Origin: Halorubrum rubrum
Lineage (GTDB): Archaea; Halobacteriota; Halobacteria; Halobacteriales; Haloferacaceae
DNA: 64,000 nucleotides
Assembly (NCBI RefSeq): GCF_024494685.1
Contig: NZ_JANHDM010000007.1
Location: 123,809 to 187,808, forward strand
Reading direction: 5' to 3'
Under the pieces are notes generated by a model. The model searched no databases, had not been told where the DNA came from, and saw nothing but the letters and a program-made list of their open reading frames with translations. Position 1 is the first letter of the stretch; each line of letters starts with the position of its first letter. Positions 9,083-17,271 of this stretch are shown here, piece after piece. The position numbers and the translations under genes are program-made.

Positions 9083-10963
9083 TCAGACGTGTTCCTCGAG
9101 GAACTCGACGATCGCGCGGTACGCCTCTATCCGGTTCTCCAGCTTCGAGAAGCCGTGTCCCTCGTCCTCGAAGATCAGCTTCCGCACCGGGACGTCCCGC
9201 TCGCGGGCCTCCTCGACGATCCGCTCGGCCTCGCTCACGGGCACCCGCGGGTCGTTCGCGCCGTGGAGGACGAAGAGCGGCGACTCGATACGTTCGACGT
9301 TATTGATCGGCGAGATCGATTCGAGGAACTCCCGATCCTCCTCGAGCGAGCCGTACTCGGCCTCGCGGAGCTCACGCCGCCAGTCGCCGGTGTTCTCGAG
9401 GAAGGTGACGAAGTTCGCGATGCCGACCACGTCGACGCCGGCGGCCCACAGGTCGGGGTATTCCGTCAGCGCCGCGAGCACCATGAACCCGCCGTAGGAG
9501 CCGCCCATGGCGACGATCCGGTCGGGGTCGACCTCGGGGTGGTCGTGGAGCCACTCGACGCCGGCCCGCAGGTCGGCGACCGAGTCCATCCGCCGTTCCA
9601 CGTCGTCCAGGGCGGCGTACGCCTTTCCGTAGCCCGAGGAGCCGCGGACGTTCGGCTCGAAGACGGCGTAGCCGCCGTTCACCAGGTACTGTTTGACCGC
9701 GCCGAAGGAGGGGCGGCGCTGCGACTCCGGGCCGCCGTGGACGTCGACGACGACGGGGTAGCCCGACTCGGGGGTCTCGCTTTCGGGCACCGAGAAGAAC
9801 GCCGGGATCTCTCGGCCGTCGAAGGTGGGGTAGTGGACGAGCTCTGGCTCGACGAACGTGTCACGCGGGATCCCCGCGGTGGAGGCGTTCGTCCACCGCT
9901 CGGTCTCGCCGGTCGTCGCCTCGACGACGTGAACGTTCGCGTTGTCGGTGCTGCCCGTGGCGGTGATCGCGAACCGGTCGCCGTCGGGCCCGAAGCTCAC
10001 GCCGCCGGCGACGCCCCGCGGCAACTCGGGCGCCGGGAACTCGTCGATCCGGTCGGGCGCGACCAGTTCGCCGACGGTGATCTCGGTGTAGCCGTCGACG
10101 TTCCGCGAGTAGACCACTCGTCGCGACTCCTCGTGGATCGCGACGCCGTCGACGTTCCAGTCGTTCCCGCTTCCGTCGTCGTCCCCTCGACCTTCGTCCC
10201 CGTCGCCGGGCGCGGCGTCCGCGTCTCCCTCGACTCCCCCGCCGTCGACGACGACGGAGAACTCTCCCGTCGCGAGATCGAGCCGTTCGAGCCGGAGCGT
10301 GTCGCTCTCGCGGTCGGTGACGAGATAGATCGCCTCGCCGTCGGGGCCCCACTCGGGACTGCCGTACCGGACGTCGCCGTCGTGGGGCGTGTGATGCGTG
10401 AGCGTTCCCGAGTCGACCGCGAGCGTGTACACGTCGTGGTCGAACGAGGAGTGGGCCTCGTGGACGATCAGCCGGCCGTCGTCGGGCGACCAGCCGGCCA
10501 CCGAGAGCCACCCGTCGCCCTCGTGGACGAGCTCCGCGTCGTCGCCGACGCCGTCGCGATCCTGTACGTACACGTCGAAGACCGCCTCCTCCCGACGGTT
10601 CGACGCGAACGCGAAGCGCTCGCCGTCGCCCGCCCAGCCGCCCCATCGGTGTTTCGCCTCCGGGCGCTCGGTGAGGTCGGCGATCGCCCCGGATCCGAAA
10701 TCGAGCCGGTACAGCTGTGCGCGCTCGTTTCCACCCTCGTCCATGCCGAAGATCGCTTCCGAGCGCTCCGGCGAGGCGTCGACGAACGTGACCCGCTCCT
10801 CGAAGAAGGTGTGCTGTTCGGGCCACCCGAGCGGGCGGTCGACGGACCACACCTGCGAGGTGCCGGTGGTGTCGAGCAGGAAGGAGAGCCGGCCGTCGGG
10901 TCCCAGCGTCGCCCCGCCCGCGCCCCGCACGTTGAGGTAGCGTTCGACGTCGTATCGATGCAT
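9083..10963 (-). CDS. S9-family prolyl oligopeptidase / acylaminoacyl peptidase
   Basis: 626 aa from ATG 10963; the open frame runs further upstream, but that extension is Arg/Pro-rich and not protein-like. The N-terminal two thirds is a WD/beta-propeller with repeated D-G-x-x-x-A/F blades; the C-terminal alpha/beta-hydrolase domain has Ser489 (GGSYGGFM), Asp571 (HGANDPRVP) and His603 (DEGHGF). It cleaves peptides or acyl-peptides in the cytosol and has no signal peptide. Divergent from the glycosyltransferase gene, with a 127-bp shared upstream region. Confidence 0.92.
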   Translation of the reverse strand: MHRYDVERYLNVRGAGGATLGPDGRLSFLLDTTGTSQVWSVDRPLGWPEQHTFFEERVTFVDASPERSEAIFGMDEGGNERAQLYRLDFGSGAIADLTERPEAKHRWGGWAGDGERFAFASNRREEAVFDVYVQDRDGVGDDAELVHEGDGWLSVAGWSPDDGRLIVHEAHSSFDHDVYTLAVDSGTLTHHTPHDGDVRYGSPEWGPDGEAIYLVTDRESDTLRLERLDLATGEFSVVVDGGGVEGDADAAPGDGDEGRGDDDGSGNDWNVDGVAIHEESRRVVYSRNVDGYTEITVGELVAPDRIDEFPAPELPRGVAGGVSFGPDGDRFAITATGSTDNANVHVVEATTGETERWTNASTAGIPRDTFVEPELVHYPTFDGREIPAFFSVPESETPESGYPVVVDVHGGPESQRRPSFGAVKQYLVNGGYAVFEPNVRGSSGYGKAYAALDDVERRMDSVADLRAGVEWLHDHPEVDPDRIVAMGGSYGGFMVLAALTEYPDLWAAGVDVVGIANFVTFLENTGDWRRELREAEYGSLEEDREFLESISPINNVERIESPLFVLHGANDPRVPVSEAERIVEEARERDVPVRKLIFEDEGHGFSKLENRIEAYRAIVEFLEEHV

Positions 10964-11056
10964 ACGCCCCGTTCCGCCGCGGGGGAGAAACCGTTTCGGG
11001 TGGATCGGGCGATCCGTTTCGATCGAGTTCGCGGACGCGTTCCGGCCGGATCGCGG

Positions 11057-11067
11057 GTCTTTTTGTT
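11057..11067 (+). promoter_or_regulatory. Putative TATA element of the glycosyltransferase gene
   Basis: GTCTTTTTGTT lies about 28 bases before the ATG at 11091, the spacing expected for a leaderless haloarchaeal transcript. T-rich rather than canonical, so moderate support only. Confidence 0.4.
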
Positions 11068-11090
11068 CGGGCCCCTCCTCCGGTCGGCGT

Positions 11091-12137
11091 ATGCGCGTCG
11101 CGTTCGTCTCGCTTTTCACTCCCGAACACGGCGACACGCCGGCGCGGTCCCGGACGCGGCGGACCGCCGCGGGTCTCGCCGCCCGCGGCCACGACGTGAC
11201 GTGGCTGTGTGCCCGCTGGTGGGGCGGCGAGGCGGCGACGTTCGAAGCGGACGGGGTCACGTACCGGTCCGTCGTCGTCGACCCGTCGCCGGTGGGATTC
11301 GCGGCGCGGATTCCGGCGGCGGTCCGTCGGCTCGACCCGGACGTCGTTCACGCGGTCAACAGCCCGCCGACGCCGGCGCTCGCGGCGACGCTCGCCGGGC
11401 GACTCGGCGGCCCGCCGGTCCTCGTCGACTGGTGGCGCGACCACCCGGCTGACTCGCGGCGAGTCTATCCGCTTCTCGCGCGCGGCGCGGACGCGGTCTC
11501 GACGCCCTCGCGCACGACGAAGACGCGGATCCGCGAACACGGCGCGGACGGCTCGGCGGTCCGGGTGATCCCCGAGAGCGTCGATCTCGGCCTCGTCGCC
11601 GAGACGGAGCCGGACGACCGCTTCGACGCCGTCTACTCCCGGCGGCTCGATCGCCACGCCAACGCCGAGACGTTCCTCCTGGCGCTGGCCGAACTCCGCG
11701 GGCGCGGCTGGAACGCGGCCGTGATCGGCGACGGGCCCGAACGGGATCGGATCGAGTCGACCGCCGAGGACCTCCGGATCGACGATCGGGTCACGTTCCT
11801 CGGCGACCTGTCACTCGACGAGCGCGTCGCGGTGTTCAAGGGCACCCACGTCTTCGCCCAGACAGCGACCTGGGAGACGTTCCCGACGGAGCTGCTGTGG
11901 GCGTTGGCGTGCGGCTGCGTCGGGCTCGTCGAGTACCAGGCCGACTCGAGCGCTCACGAGCTCGTCGAGGGCCGCGACCGCGGGCGGCTCGTCACGAGTC
12001 CCGCGGAGCTGGCCGACGCGATCGACGCCGTCGGCGACCTCGACCGGTTGACGAGCGACCCCGCGTTCGACGCGTACGACGAGGACGCGATCCTCGACCG
12101 GTACGTCGAGGTCTACCGCGAACTGGACGCGAGCTGA
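11091..12137 (+). CDS. Glycosyltransferase, GT4 type
   Basis: 348 aa. The N-terminus MRVAFVSLFTPEHGDTPARS and the following ARGHDVTWLC are the first Rossmann half of a GT-B glycosyltransferase; DVVHAVNSPPTPALAA lies in the acceptor domain, and the C-terminal half carries AVIGDGPERDRIE and FAQTATWETFPTELLWALACGC, the nucleotide-sugar-binding E-x7-E-like region. Probably transfers a sugar to lipid or glycan at the cytosolic face of the membrane. The acceptor is unknown, and no glycosylation cluster surrounds it. Confidence 0.85.
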   Translation: MRVAFVSLFTPEHGDTPARSRTRRTAAGLAARGHDVTWLCARWWGGEAATFEADGVTYRSVVVDPSPVGFAARIPAAVRRLDPDVVHAVNSPPTPALAATLAGRLGGPPVLVDWWRDHPADSRRVYPLLARGADAVSTPSRTTKTRIREHGADGSAVRVIPESVDLGLVAETEPDDRFDAVYSRRLDRHANAETFLLALAELRGRGWNAAVIGDGPERDRIESTAEDLRIDDRVTFLGDLSLDERVAVFKGTHVFAQTATWETFPTELLWALACGCVGLVEYQADSSAHELVEGRDRGRLVTSPAELADAIDAVGDLDRLTSDPAFDAYDEDAILDRYVEVYRELDAS

Positions 12138-12204
12138 ATCCGGGCCGGTGCGCCGATCGACGGCCGGACCGACTGAAGAAGGAACGGAGCGTGGGGTTCG
12201 GAAG

Positions 12205-12840
12205 TCAGGCCTCGTCGGGGGCGATCGTCCCGCCGTACTTCATGAAGACGAACGCGAGCCCGAGCGTGCTCACCATGGCGATGAAGGTGGCGATCGTCAG
12301 CGCACGCGCGCCGTCGGGGACGAACACCGCGCTGCTTCCGCCCCCACCGCCGGTCTCGACGGTCTCGACGTCCTCGCCGACGGCGAGGCCCGCGTGCATG
12401 CCGACGTCGGTGTGCGGAACGCAGTGGTAGTGGGTGATCCCGGCGTCCTCCTCGCTCGTCTCGTACTCGTAGGTCTCTCCCTCCTCGCCGACGGGGTCGC
12501 CGCTGTCGAGGGAGGCGGGTCCGTCGACGTTCTGGACGTTGTGTGCGCCGCCGTTGCCGGTCCACTCGAAGGTTATCACCGTTCCCGTGTCCACCCAGAG
12601 CAGGGTCGGATCGAACGCGAGACCCTGGTCGCCCGCACCGACGGAGACCGTCACCTCGCTTTCACCCCTGGCGTCCTCGTACGACCCTACGTTCCCCTCC
12701 GCCTCGCTCGGCCAGTCCGGCTCGACGCCGTCCTCCTGTCCCGCGGCGGTCCCTGTCGCGGCCGTGGCTCCGCCGACGGCGGCGGCCGTGCCGCCGGCAG
12801 TCCGCATGAACGTGCGCCGAGAGACGTCGTCCGTGCTCAT
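12205..12840 (-). CDS. Halocyanin-like blue copper protein with C-terminal membrane anchor
   Basis: 211 aa. A twin-arginine signal (SRRTFMRTAGGTAAAVGG, residues 7-24) exports it folded. The cupredoxin domain has type-1 copper ligands His100, Cys140, His143 and Met148 (HCVPHTDVGM). After a glycine/serine linker, a C-terminal helix (about residues 178-200) anchors it to the membrane with a short cytosolic tail. Probable role is electron transfer at the outer face of the membrane, between a respiratory complex and a terminal acceptor. The neighbouring genes do not name its partner. Confidence 0.9.
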   Translation of the reverse strand: MSTDDVSRRTFMRTAGGTAAAVGGATAATGTAAGQEDGVEPDWPSEAEGNVGSYEDARGESEVTVSVGAGDQGLAFDPTLLWVDTGTVITFEWTGNGGAHNVQNVDGPASLDSGDPVGEEGETYEYETSEEDAGITHYHCVPHTDVGMHAGLAVGEDVETVETGGGGGSSAVFVPDGARALTIATFIAMVSTLGLAFVFMKYGGTIAPDEA

Positions 12841-12868
12841 GGATTCGGGTTCGTCGCCGCCGATAGTG

Positions 12869-12876
12869 AATATGTT
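12869..12876 (-). promoter_or_regulatory. Putative TATA element of the halocyanin gene
   Basis: On the minus strand AACATATT is centred about 32 bases before the ATG at 12840. It is the only AT-rich island in the 154-bp gap between the halocyanin start and the end of the PEP synthase gene. Confidence 0.4.
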
Positions 12877-12994
12877 GGTTCCGCTCGCTCAGAGCGGACC
12901 CCGACCGCGGTCGGATGCGACCGCGTCCGGTCGCCGTTTCGCGTCGCGTCCGTCGAAAAAGCGCACGTCCGCCTCCGACCGCGCCGGTCCCGGC

Positions 12995-15352
12995 TCAGCG
13001 AACCGAGTCGAGAAGCAGCCGCTGTTCGATCCGCTTCACCTCGTGTTGGACGTCGCGGACCGCGTCGATGTTCGCGGAGATGGAGGAGACGCCCTCCTCG
13101 ACGAGGAACTCGACCATCTCGGTCTTCGAGCCGGCCTGTCCGCAGATGCTGGTGTCGACGCCCAGCTCGCGACACCGCTCGATCGTGTCCCCGATGAGCC
13201 GCAGGACGGCCGGGTGGAGCTCGTCGAAGCGGTCGGCGACGTGTTCGTTGTTTCGGTCGACCGCGAGCGTGTACTGGGTGAGGTCGTTTGTGCCGAAGGA
13301 GGCGAAGTCGATCCCTGCCTCGGCGAGATCGTCGATCTGGATCGCGCTCGCCGGCGTCTCGATCATCACGCCCCACCGGTGCGTCTCGGGATCGATGCCC
13401 GCCTCGCGCATGTGCCCCTTCACGCCCTCGAGGTCGGCCGCGTCGTTGACGAGCGGGAACATCACCTCGAGGTTGTCATAGCCCATGTCGATGAGGCGCG
13501 CGAACGCGGCGAGCTCTTGGCGGAACGGCTCCGGTTTGTCGAGGCTCCGACGGATCCCGCGCCATCCCAGCATCGGGTTGTGCTCGGCCGGCTCGCCGCC
13601 GCCGCCCTCCAGCTCGCGGAACTCGTCCGTCGGCGCGTCGATGGTCCGGACCCGGACCGGCCGGGGGTAGAACTCGTCGGCGACCCGGCGAACGCCCTCG
13701 ATGAGTTCGTCCTGGTACGCCCGCGCGCCGTGGTCGGCGATGTACTTCTCCGGGGTCTTCCCGAGCGAGAGCACCATGTGTTCGATCCGGAGCAGGCCGA
13801 CGCCGTCCGCGCCGGTCGCGGCCGCCCGCTCGGCGGCCTCCGGGATCGAGACGTTCACCTTCACCTCCGTGGCCGTCATCGGCTTGACGGGGGTCTCCGG
13901 CCGCGCGGCCTCAACCGGCTCGAACTCCTCCGCGGGCTCGGCGGTCTCGTCGACCCCGGCGCGGACGGTCCCCTTGTCGCCGTCGATCGTGACGCGTTGC
14001 CCCTCCTCGAGGACGCGGGTCCCGTTGCCCGTACCGACGACGGCCGGGACGCCGAGCTCGCGGGAGATGATCGCGGCGTGGCTCGTCATCCCGCCCTCGT
14101 CGGTCACGATCCCCGCGGCGCGTTTCATCGCGGGCACCATGTCGGGCATCGTCATCTCGGTCACGAGCACGTCGCCCTCCTTGACTTGGTCGAGGTGGTC
14201 GAGCTTCGTGACGATCCGGACGGTGCCGGAGACCGCGCCGGGACTCGCGCCGAGCCCGTCCACGAGGACGTCCGCCGCCTCGCCGTCGCCGCCGTCGCTC
14301 TCGGCGGCCCCGCCGGCACCGGCGTTCCCGGTCACCGCCGCGTCGAGGTCGTCGCCTCCGGCCTCGCGGTCGGACGATCCGGTCGCGTCGTCGCCGGCGT
14401 CCTCGCGGATCGTGGTGATCGGTCGCGATTGGAGCATGTACACCTCGCCGTCGTAGATCGCCCACTCCACGTCCTGTGGGGTGCCGTAGTGGTCCTCGAC
14501 GAGTTCGCCGAGACCGACGAGTTCGTCGATCTCCTCGTCGGAGAGCACCCGCGCCGTGCGGCGGTCCTCCTCGACGTCGAGCTGGACCGTCTCGCCGCTT
14601 TCGGGGTCCTTCACCATCTCCACCTTCTTGTCCGCGACCGTGACGTCCTCGACGCGGTCGCGCCCGCGGTCGTACACGTAGTTGTCCGGGGAGACGGTGC
14701 CGGAGACGACCGCCTCGCCGAGCCCCCAGGCGGCCTCGATCGTCATCTGCGGGTCGCCGGTCGACGGGTGGCTCGTGAACAGCACGCCCGACTTCTCGGC
14801 GTCGACCATCCGCTGGACGACCACCGCGATGTCGACGTCCTCGTGGGGGAACCCCCGCTGTTGGCGGTAGTAGATCGCCCGCTGGGTGAAAAGCGACGCC
14901 CAGCACTCCCTCACGCGTCGGAGGAGGTCGGCCTCTCGGACGTTGAGGAACGTCTCCTGCTGGCCGGCGAACGACGAGTCGGGCAGGTCCTCGGCGGTCG
15001 CCGAGGAGCGCACGGCGACGAACGCCTCCTCGCCGTCCTCGCCCATCTCGCGGTAGCTCTCCAAGATGCCTTCGCGGACCTCGTCGGGGAACGGCGTCTC
15101 GGTGATCAGCTCCCGAGCGGTCGCCTCGGCCTCCCGGAGCGCGGCGGAGTCCTCGGGGTCCACGTCGACGGCGGAGAACAGCTCCTCGTCGATCCCCGCC
15201 TCCTCGATGAACTCGCGATAGGTTCCCGCCGTGACGACGAATCCCGGCGGAACCGGCAGCCCCGCGCCGATGAGTTCGCCCAACGAAGCCCCCTTACCGC
15301 CGACGGTTCCGATGTCGTCGGCGTCGACGTCGTCCAGCCAGAGTACTGCCAT
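12995..15352 (-). CDS. ppsA: Phosphoenolpyruvate synthase
   Basis: 785 aa from ATG 15352; the frame stays open further upstream, but the extra 72 codons are not PpsA-like. The N-terminal ATP-grasp domain starts VGGKGASLGELIGAGLPVPPGF. The swivelling phospho-His domain has His425 in GGMTSHAAIISRELGVPAVVG. The C-terminal PEP/pyruvate barrel has Cys737 in the CGQAG loop. It converts pyruvate and ATP to PEP, AMP and phosphate for gluconeogenesis. A Gly/Asp/Ala-rich insert (about residues 318-358) separates the domains. It is one of several carbon-metabolism genes here, but not in an operon with them. Confidence 0.95.
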   Translation of the reverse strand: MAVLWLDDVDADDIGTVGGKGASLGELIGAGLPVPPGFVVTAGTYREFIEEAGIDEELFSAVDVDPEDSAALREAEATARELITETPFPDEVREGILESYREMGEDGEEAFVAVRSSATAEDLPDSSFAGQQETFLNVREADLLRRVRECWASLFTQRAIYYRQQRGFPHEDVDIAVVVQRMVDAEKSGVLFTSHPSTGDPQMTIEAAWGLGEAVVSGTVSPDNYVYDRGRDRVEDVTVADKKVEMVKDPESGETVQLDVEEDRRTARVLSDEEIDELVGLGELVEDHYGTPQDVEWAIYDGEVYMLQSRPITTIREDAGDDATGSSDREAGGDDLDAAVTGNAGAGGAAESDGGDGEAADVLVDGLGASPGAVSGTVRIVTKLDHLDQVKEGDVLVTEMTMPDMVPAMKRAAGIVTDEGGMTSHAAIISRELGVPAVVGTGNGTRVLEEGQRVTIDGDKGTVRAGVDETAEPAEEFEPVEAARPETPVKPMTATEVKVNVSIPEAAERAAATGADGVGLLRIEHMVLSLGKTPEKYIADHGARAYQDELIEGVRRVADEFYPRPVRVRTIDAPTDEFRELEGGGGEPAEHNPMLGWRGIRRSLDKPEPFRQELAAFARLIDMGYDNLEVMFPLVNDAADLEGVKGHMREAGIDPETHRWGVMIETPASAIQIDDLAEAGIDFASFGTNDLTQYTLAVDRNNEHVADRFDELHPAVLRLIGDTIERCRELGVDTSICGQAGSKTEMVEFLVEEGVSSISANIDAVRDVQHEVKRIEQRLLLDSVR

Positions 15353-15410
15353 TCGTATGTGCGGTGGATCCACGACCCGCCGTATGAATCTTCCGAACCG
15401 AACATCGACG

Positions 15411-15418
15411 AATAAAAG
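15411..15418 (-). promoter_or_regulatory. Putative TATA element of ppsA
   Basis: Minus strand CTTTTATT, about 62 bases before the ATG at 15352, which would give a leader of roughly 35 bases. It supports the choice of 15352 over a more upstream start, because the longer reading frame would cover its own promoter. Confidence 0.45.
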
Positions 15419-15710
15419 ATTACTCGAAATCGAGTTATCCGCGTCGATCCGGTTCTGCGGCTCGATAACGGCGGATCTAACCGGATGTACGATCGGAGCC
15501 CGCGCCTCGATTCTCGTCGATCGAGCCCGGTCGAATCCGGTCGACGGGCGGGTCGACGGACGACTCAACGCGAGACGTGAACGGTAGCTCGAAGACGAGA
15601 GAGGGCCGAGTTCGTCGCGAGGTGTGACGAACCGACGAACGGTTCGTACATCTCTTCACGGATTCGCTTGACCTATACTTACTTGCTGCGCGAACGATCG
15701 CCTCGATCAC

Positions 15711-15731
15711 GTGTTACAGGTGTTGTAACAC
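15711..15731. repeat. Palindromic site GTGTTAC-N7-GTAACAC
   Basis: The two 7-base arms are perfectly complementary with seven bases between them, the spacing of a helix-turn-helix dimer operator. An AT-rich CTATACTTAC lies about 35 bases to its left on the plus strand. No gene start is adjacent on either strand; the end of the 15810-16460 gene is 79 bases to the right. Confidence 0.5.
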
Positions 15732-15809
15732 CATGTTCCTCCGGCGGGGGTCGCGATCGCCGCGGTCGGGGCCGCCGCCGTCGGCGTCGTGGTCGTAGTA
15801 CGACCGCGA

Positions 15810-16460
15810 TCACGGCGTGTCGTCGGGCGATCGGTCGCTCGCGAGCCGGCGTCGTTCGTCCCGGAGGAGCCGCTCCCAGAGACCGAAGAGCCGGCTGTCG
15901 AGGCCGTAGGCTGCGTCCACCCGAGCGGCCCAGGCGTCGTCGGCGAAGAGCAGTCGCTGGAACCGACGAACCTCCGGCGAGAGACGGTCCCGGTCGCCGG
16001 CGTAGTGCGACAGCGACTCCTCGCGCGTCCGCTCGACGAGGTCGCTCGGGACCGCGATCCCGTCGGCCGTCGCGGCGTGGACGAACCACTCGAGGTGTAA
16101 CAGCGCGGCCGCCGCGAGGAAGCGCTCGCGGAAGCCGGAGAGGCCCGCGAGCGCGGGACGACCGTCGACGACGACGTCCCGCGGACGGGAGAATCGCGGG
16201 GCGCTCGCGGTGACGCCGGCCGCCGCCGCGATCTCGCGGGCCACTCGGCGGAGCCGCCACTCGCCGTACCTGGTCGGCGCGAGGAGGCCCAGTTCGTACC
16301 ACAGCGGCATCCACTCGCAGTACGGCTCCGAGAAGGCCCCGTCCGCGAGCAGCGTCGCCGCGACCGAGCGCGCCGCCGCGGGCGAGAGGCCGGTCGGGTC
16401 CGCGGCCAGCCGCTCCGCGATCCGGTCCCCGTCGAGGTCGTCGGCACCGGAAAACGCCAT
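15810..16460 (-). CDS. Unknown haloarchaeal protein; true N-terminus probably upstream at 16556
   Basis: 216 aa from the first ATG (16460). It is helical and rich in Arg, Ala and Leu, with no membrane segment or motif I recognise. The reading frame continues upstream without a stop for 32 more codons with 29 of 32 G/C third positions, encoding a plausible segment that includes RLLRLTAPRDFAGWYAASRA. The first codon of that stretch is ATC (16556-16554), 22 bases after the stop of the preceding gene, and no ATG, GTG or TTG is available. Third gene of an operon with the MinD-like ATPase and its acidic partner. Confidence 0.7.
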   Translation of the reverse strand: MAFSGADDLDGDRIAERLAADPTGLSPAAARSVAATLLADGAFSEPYCEWMPLWYELGLLAPTRYGEWRLRRVAREIAAAAGVTASAPRFSRPRDVVVDGRPALAGLSGFRERFLAAAALLHLEWFVHAATADGIAVPSDLVERTREESLSHYAGDRDRLSPEVRRFQRLLFADDAWAARVDAAYGLDSRLFGLWERLLRDERRRLASDRSPDDTP

Positions 16461-16578
16461 TCCCTCGGCGACGTGACGGGTGTACGCGCGGCTCGCGGCG
16501 TACCAGCCGGCGAAGTCCCGCGGCGCGGTCAGTCGGAGGAGGCGGAGGACGGTGATGGAGAGCGTAGGTCCGGCACGC

Positions 16579-17271
16579 TCAAAACCGCTCCGGCCGGTTC
16601 GCGTCGTCGCCTTCTCGTTCCGCGTCGTCGCCAGTCGCGTCGCTGCCGACTCGCTCAGCGTCGCGTCCCGCGTCGCCGTCGTCCGCGAGCGCGCCGTCCA
16701 GGCCCCACTCGTCCGCCCGCTCTCTCGCCTCGGCGCGCGCCTGCTCGCGGATCGCTTCGATCCGGTCGTCGTCCGCGAGGAACGCCGCGACCGCGTCGGC
16801 CTCCTCCCCGTCCCCGTCTGCGAGGCGGTCGTCCGGGGCGCTCTCGCGGGTCCGTTCGGCCAGATCGGGGTCGTCGGCGAGTTCCGTCGCGGCCGCCGCG
16901 GGCGGGACGCGGAGCGCCTCCGCGGCGTGGGCCGCCCGGAGCGCCTCGGCCGCGACCGCGTACAGCTCGACGCGGTACGGTCCGGGCACGGCCAGCTCGG
17001 CGAGGGCGTCGGGACCGCCGCTGTCGGTCACGGTGTTGTACGCCAGCACGGGGACGCCCGCCTCGAAGGTGAGCACGCCGCGGGCGTCGCCGGCGAGCAG
17101 CAGCGTCTCCTGCGGGACGACCGTGGCGTAGCCGGTCAGCTCGCGGTCGAGCGCGGTCGACAGCGTGGTCCCCACGTCGGAGACGACCCGCGAGCGGAGG
17201 AGGTCGCCGCGCGGGATCTCGAGGACCGGTGGGTCGGTCGGCCCTCCCGGTTCGCCCGGCGACCCGGTCAT
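16579..17271 (-). CDS. Acidic partner protein of the MinD-like ATPase (unknown function)
   Basis: 230 aa. The first 110 residues look like a compact beta-rich domain (VLEIPRGDLLRSRVVSDVG, then LLAGDARGVLTFEAGVPVLAYN). The C-terminal half is a long low-complexity Ala/Glu/Asp/Arg region with AAEALR and EQARAEAR helices, possibly coiled-coil. The ATG overlaps the ATPase stop (ATGA), so both are made from one message. No family name is claimed. The pairing suggests an effector or adaptor that reads the nucleotide state of the ATPase. Confidence 0.75.
   Translation of the reverse strand: MTGSPGEPGGPTDPPVLEIPRGDLLRSRVVSDVGTTLSTALDRELTGYATVVPQETLLLAGDARGVLTFEAGVPVLAYNTVTDSGGPDALAELAVPGPYRVELYAVAAEALRAAHAAEALRVPPAAAATELADDPDLAERTRESAPDDRLADGDGEEADAVAAFLADDDRIEAIREQARAEARERADEWGLDGALADDGDAGRDAERVGSDATGDDAEREGDDANRPERF

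Larger units (their letters stand above)
15353..15809. other. 457-bp gene-poor gap between ppsA and the unknown protein gene
   Basis: It holds the ppsA promoter region at the left. The middle (about 15450-15600) is rich in TCGATC/GGTCGA-type short palindromes, without a convincing reading frame. A perfect 7-bp inverted repeat with a 7-base spacer lies at 15711-15731. A GTG-initiated 77-codon frame on the minus strand (15477-15710) has no recognisable features and poor codon bias, so it is not called. Confidence 0.6.

Noticed and set aside
10964..11260. 99-codon extension of the S9 peptidase
   Set aside because: Not peptidase-like and would overlap the start of the divergent glycosyltransferase.
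15477..15710. 77-codon minus-strand frame in the ppsA gap
   Set aside because: Weak GTG start, no recognisable domain and no codon bias.
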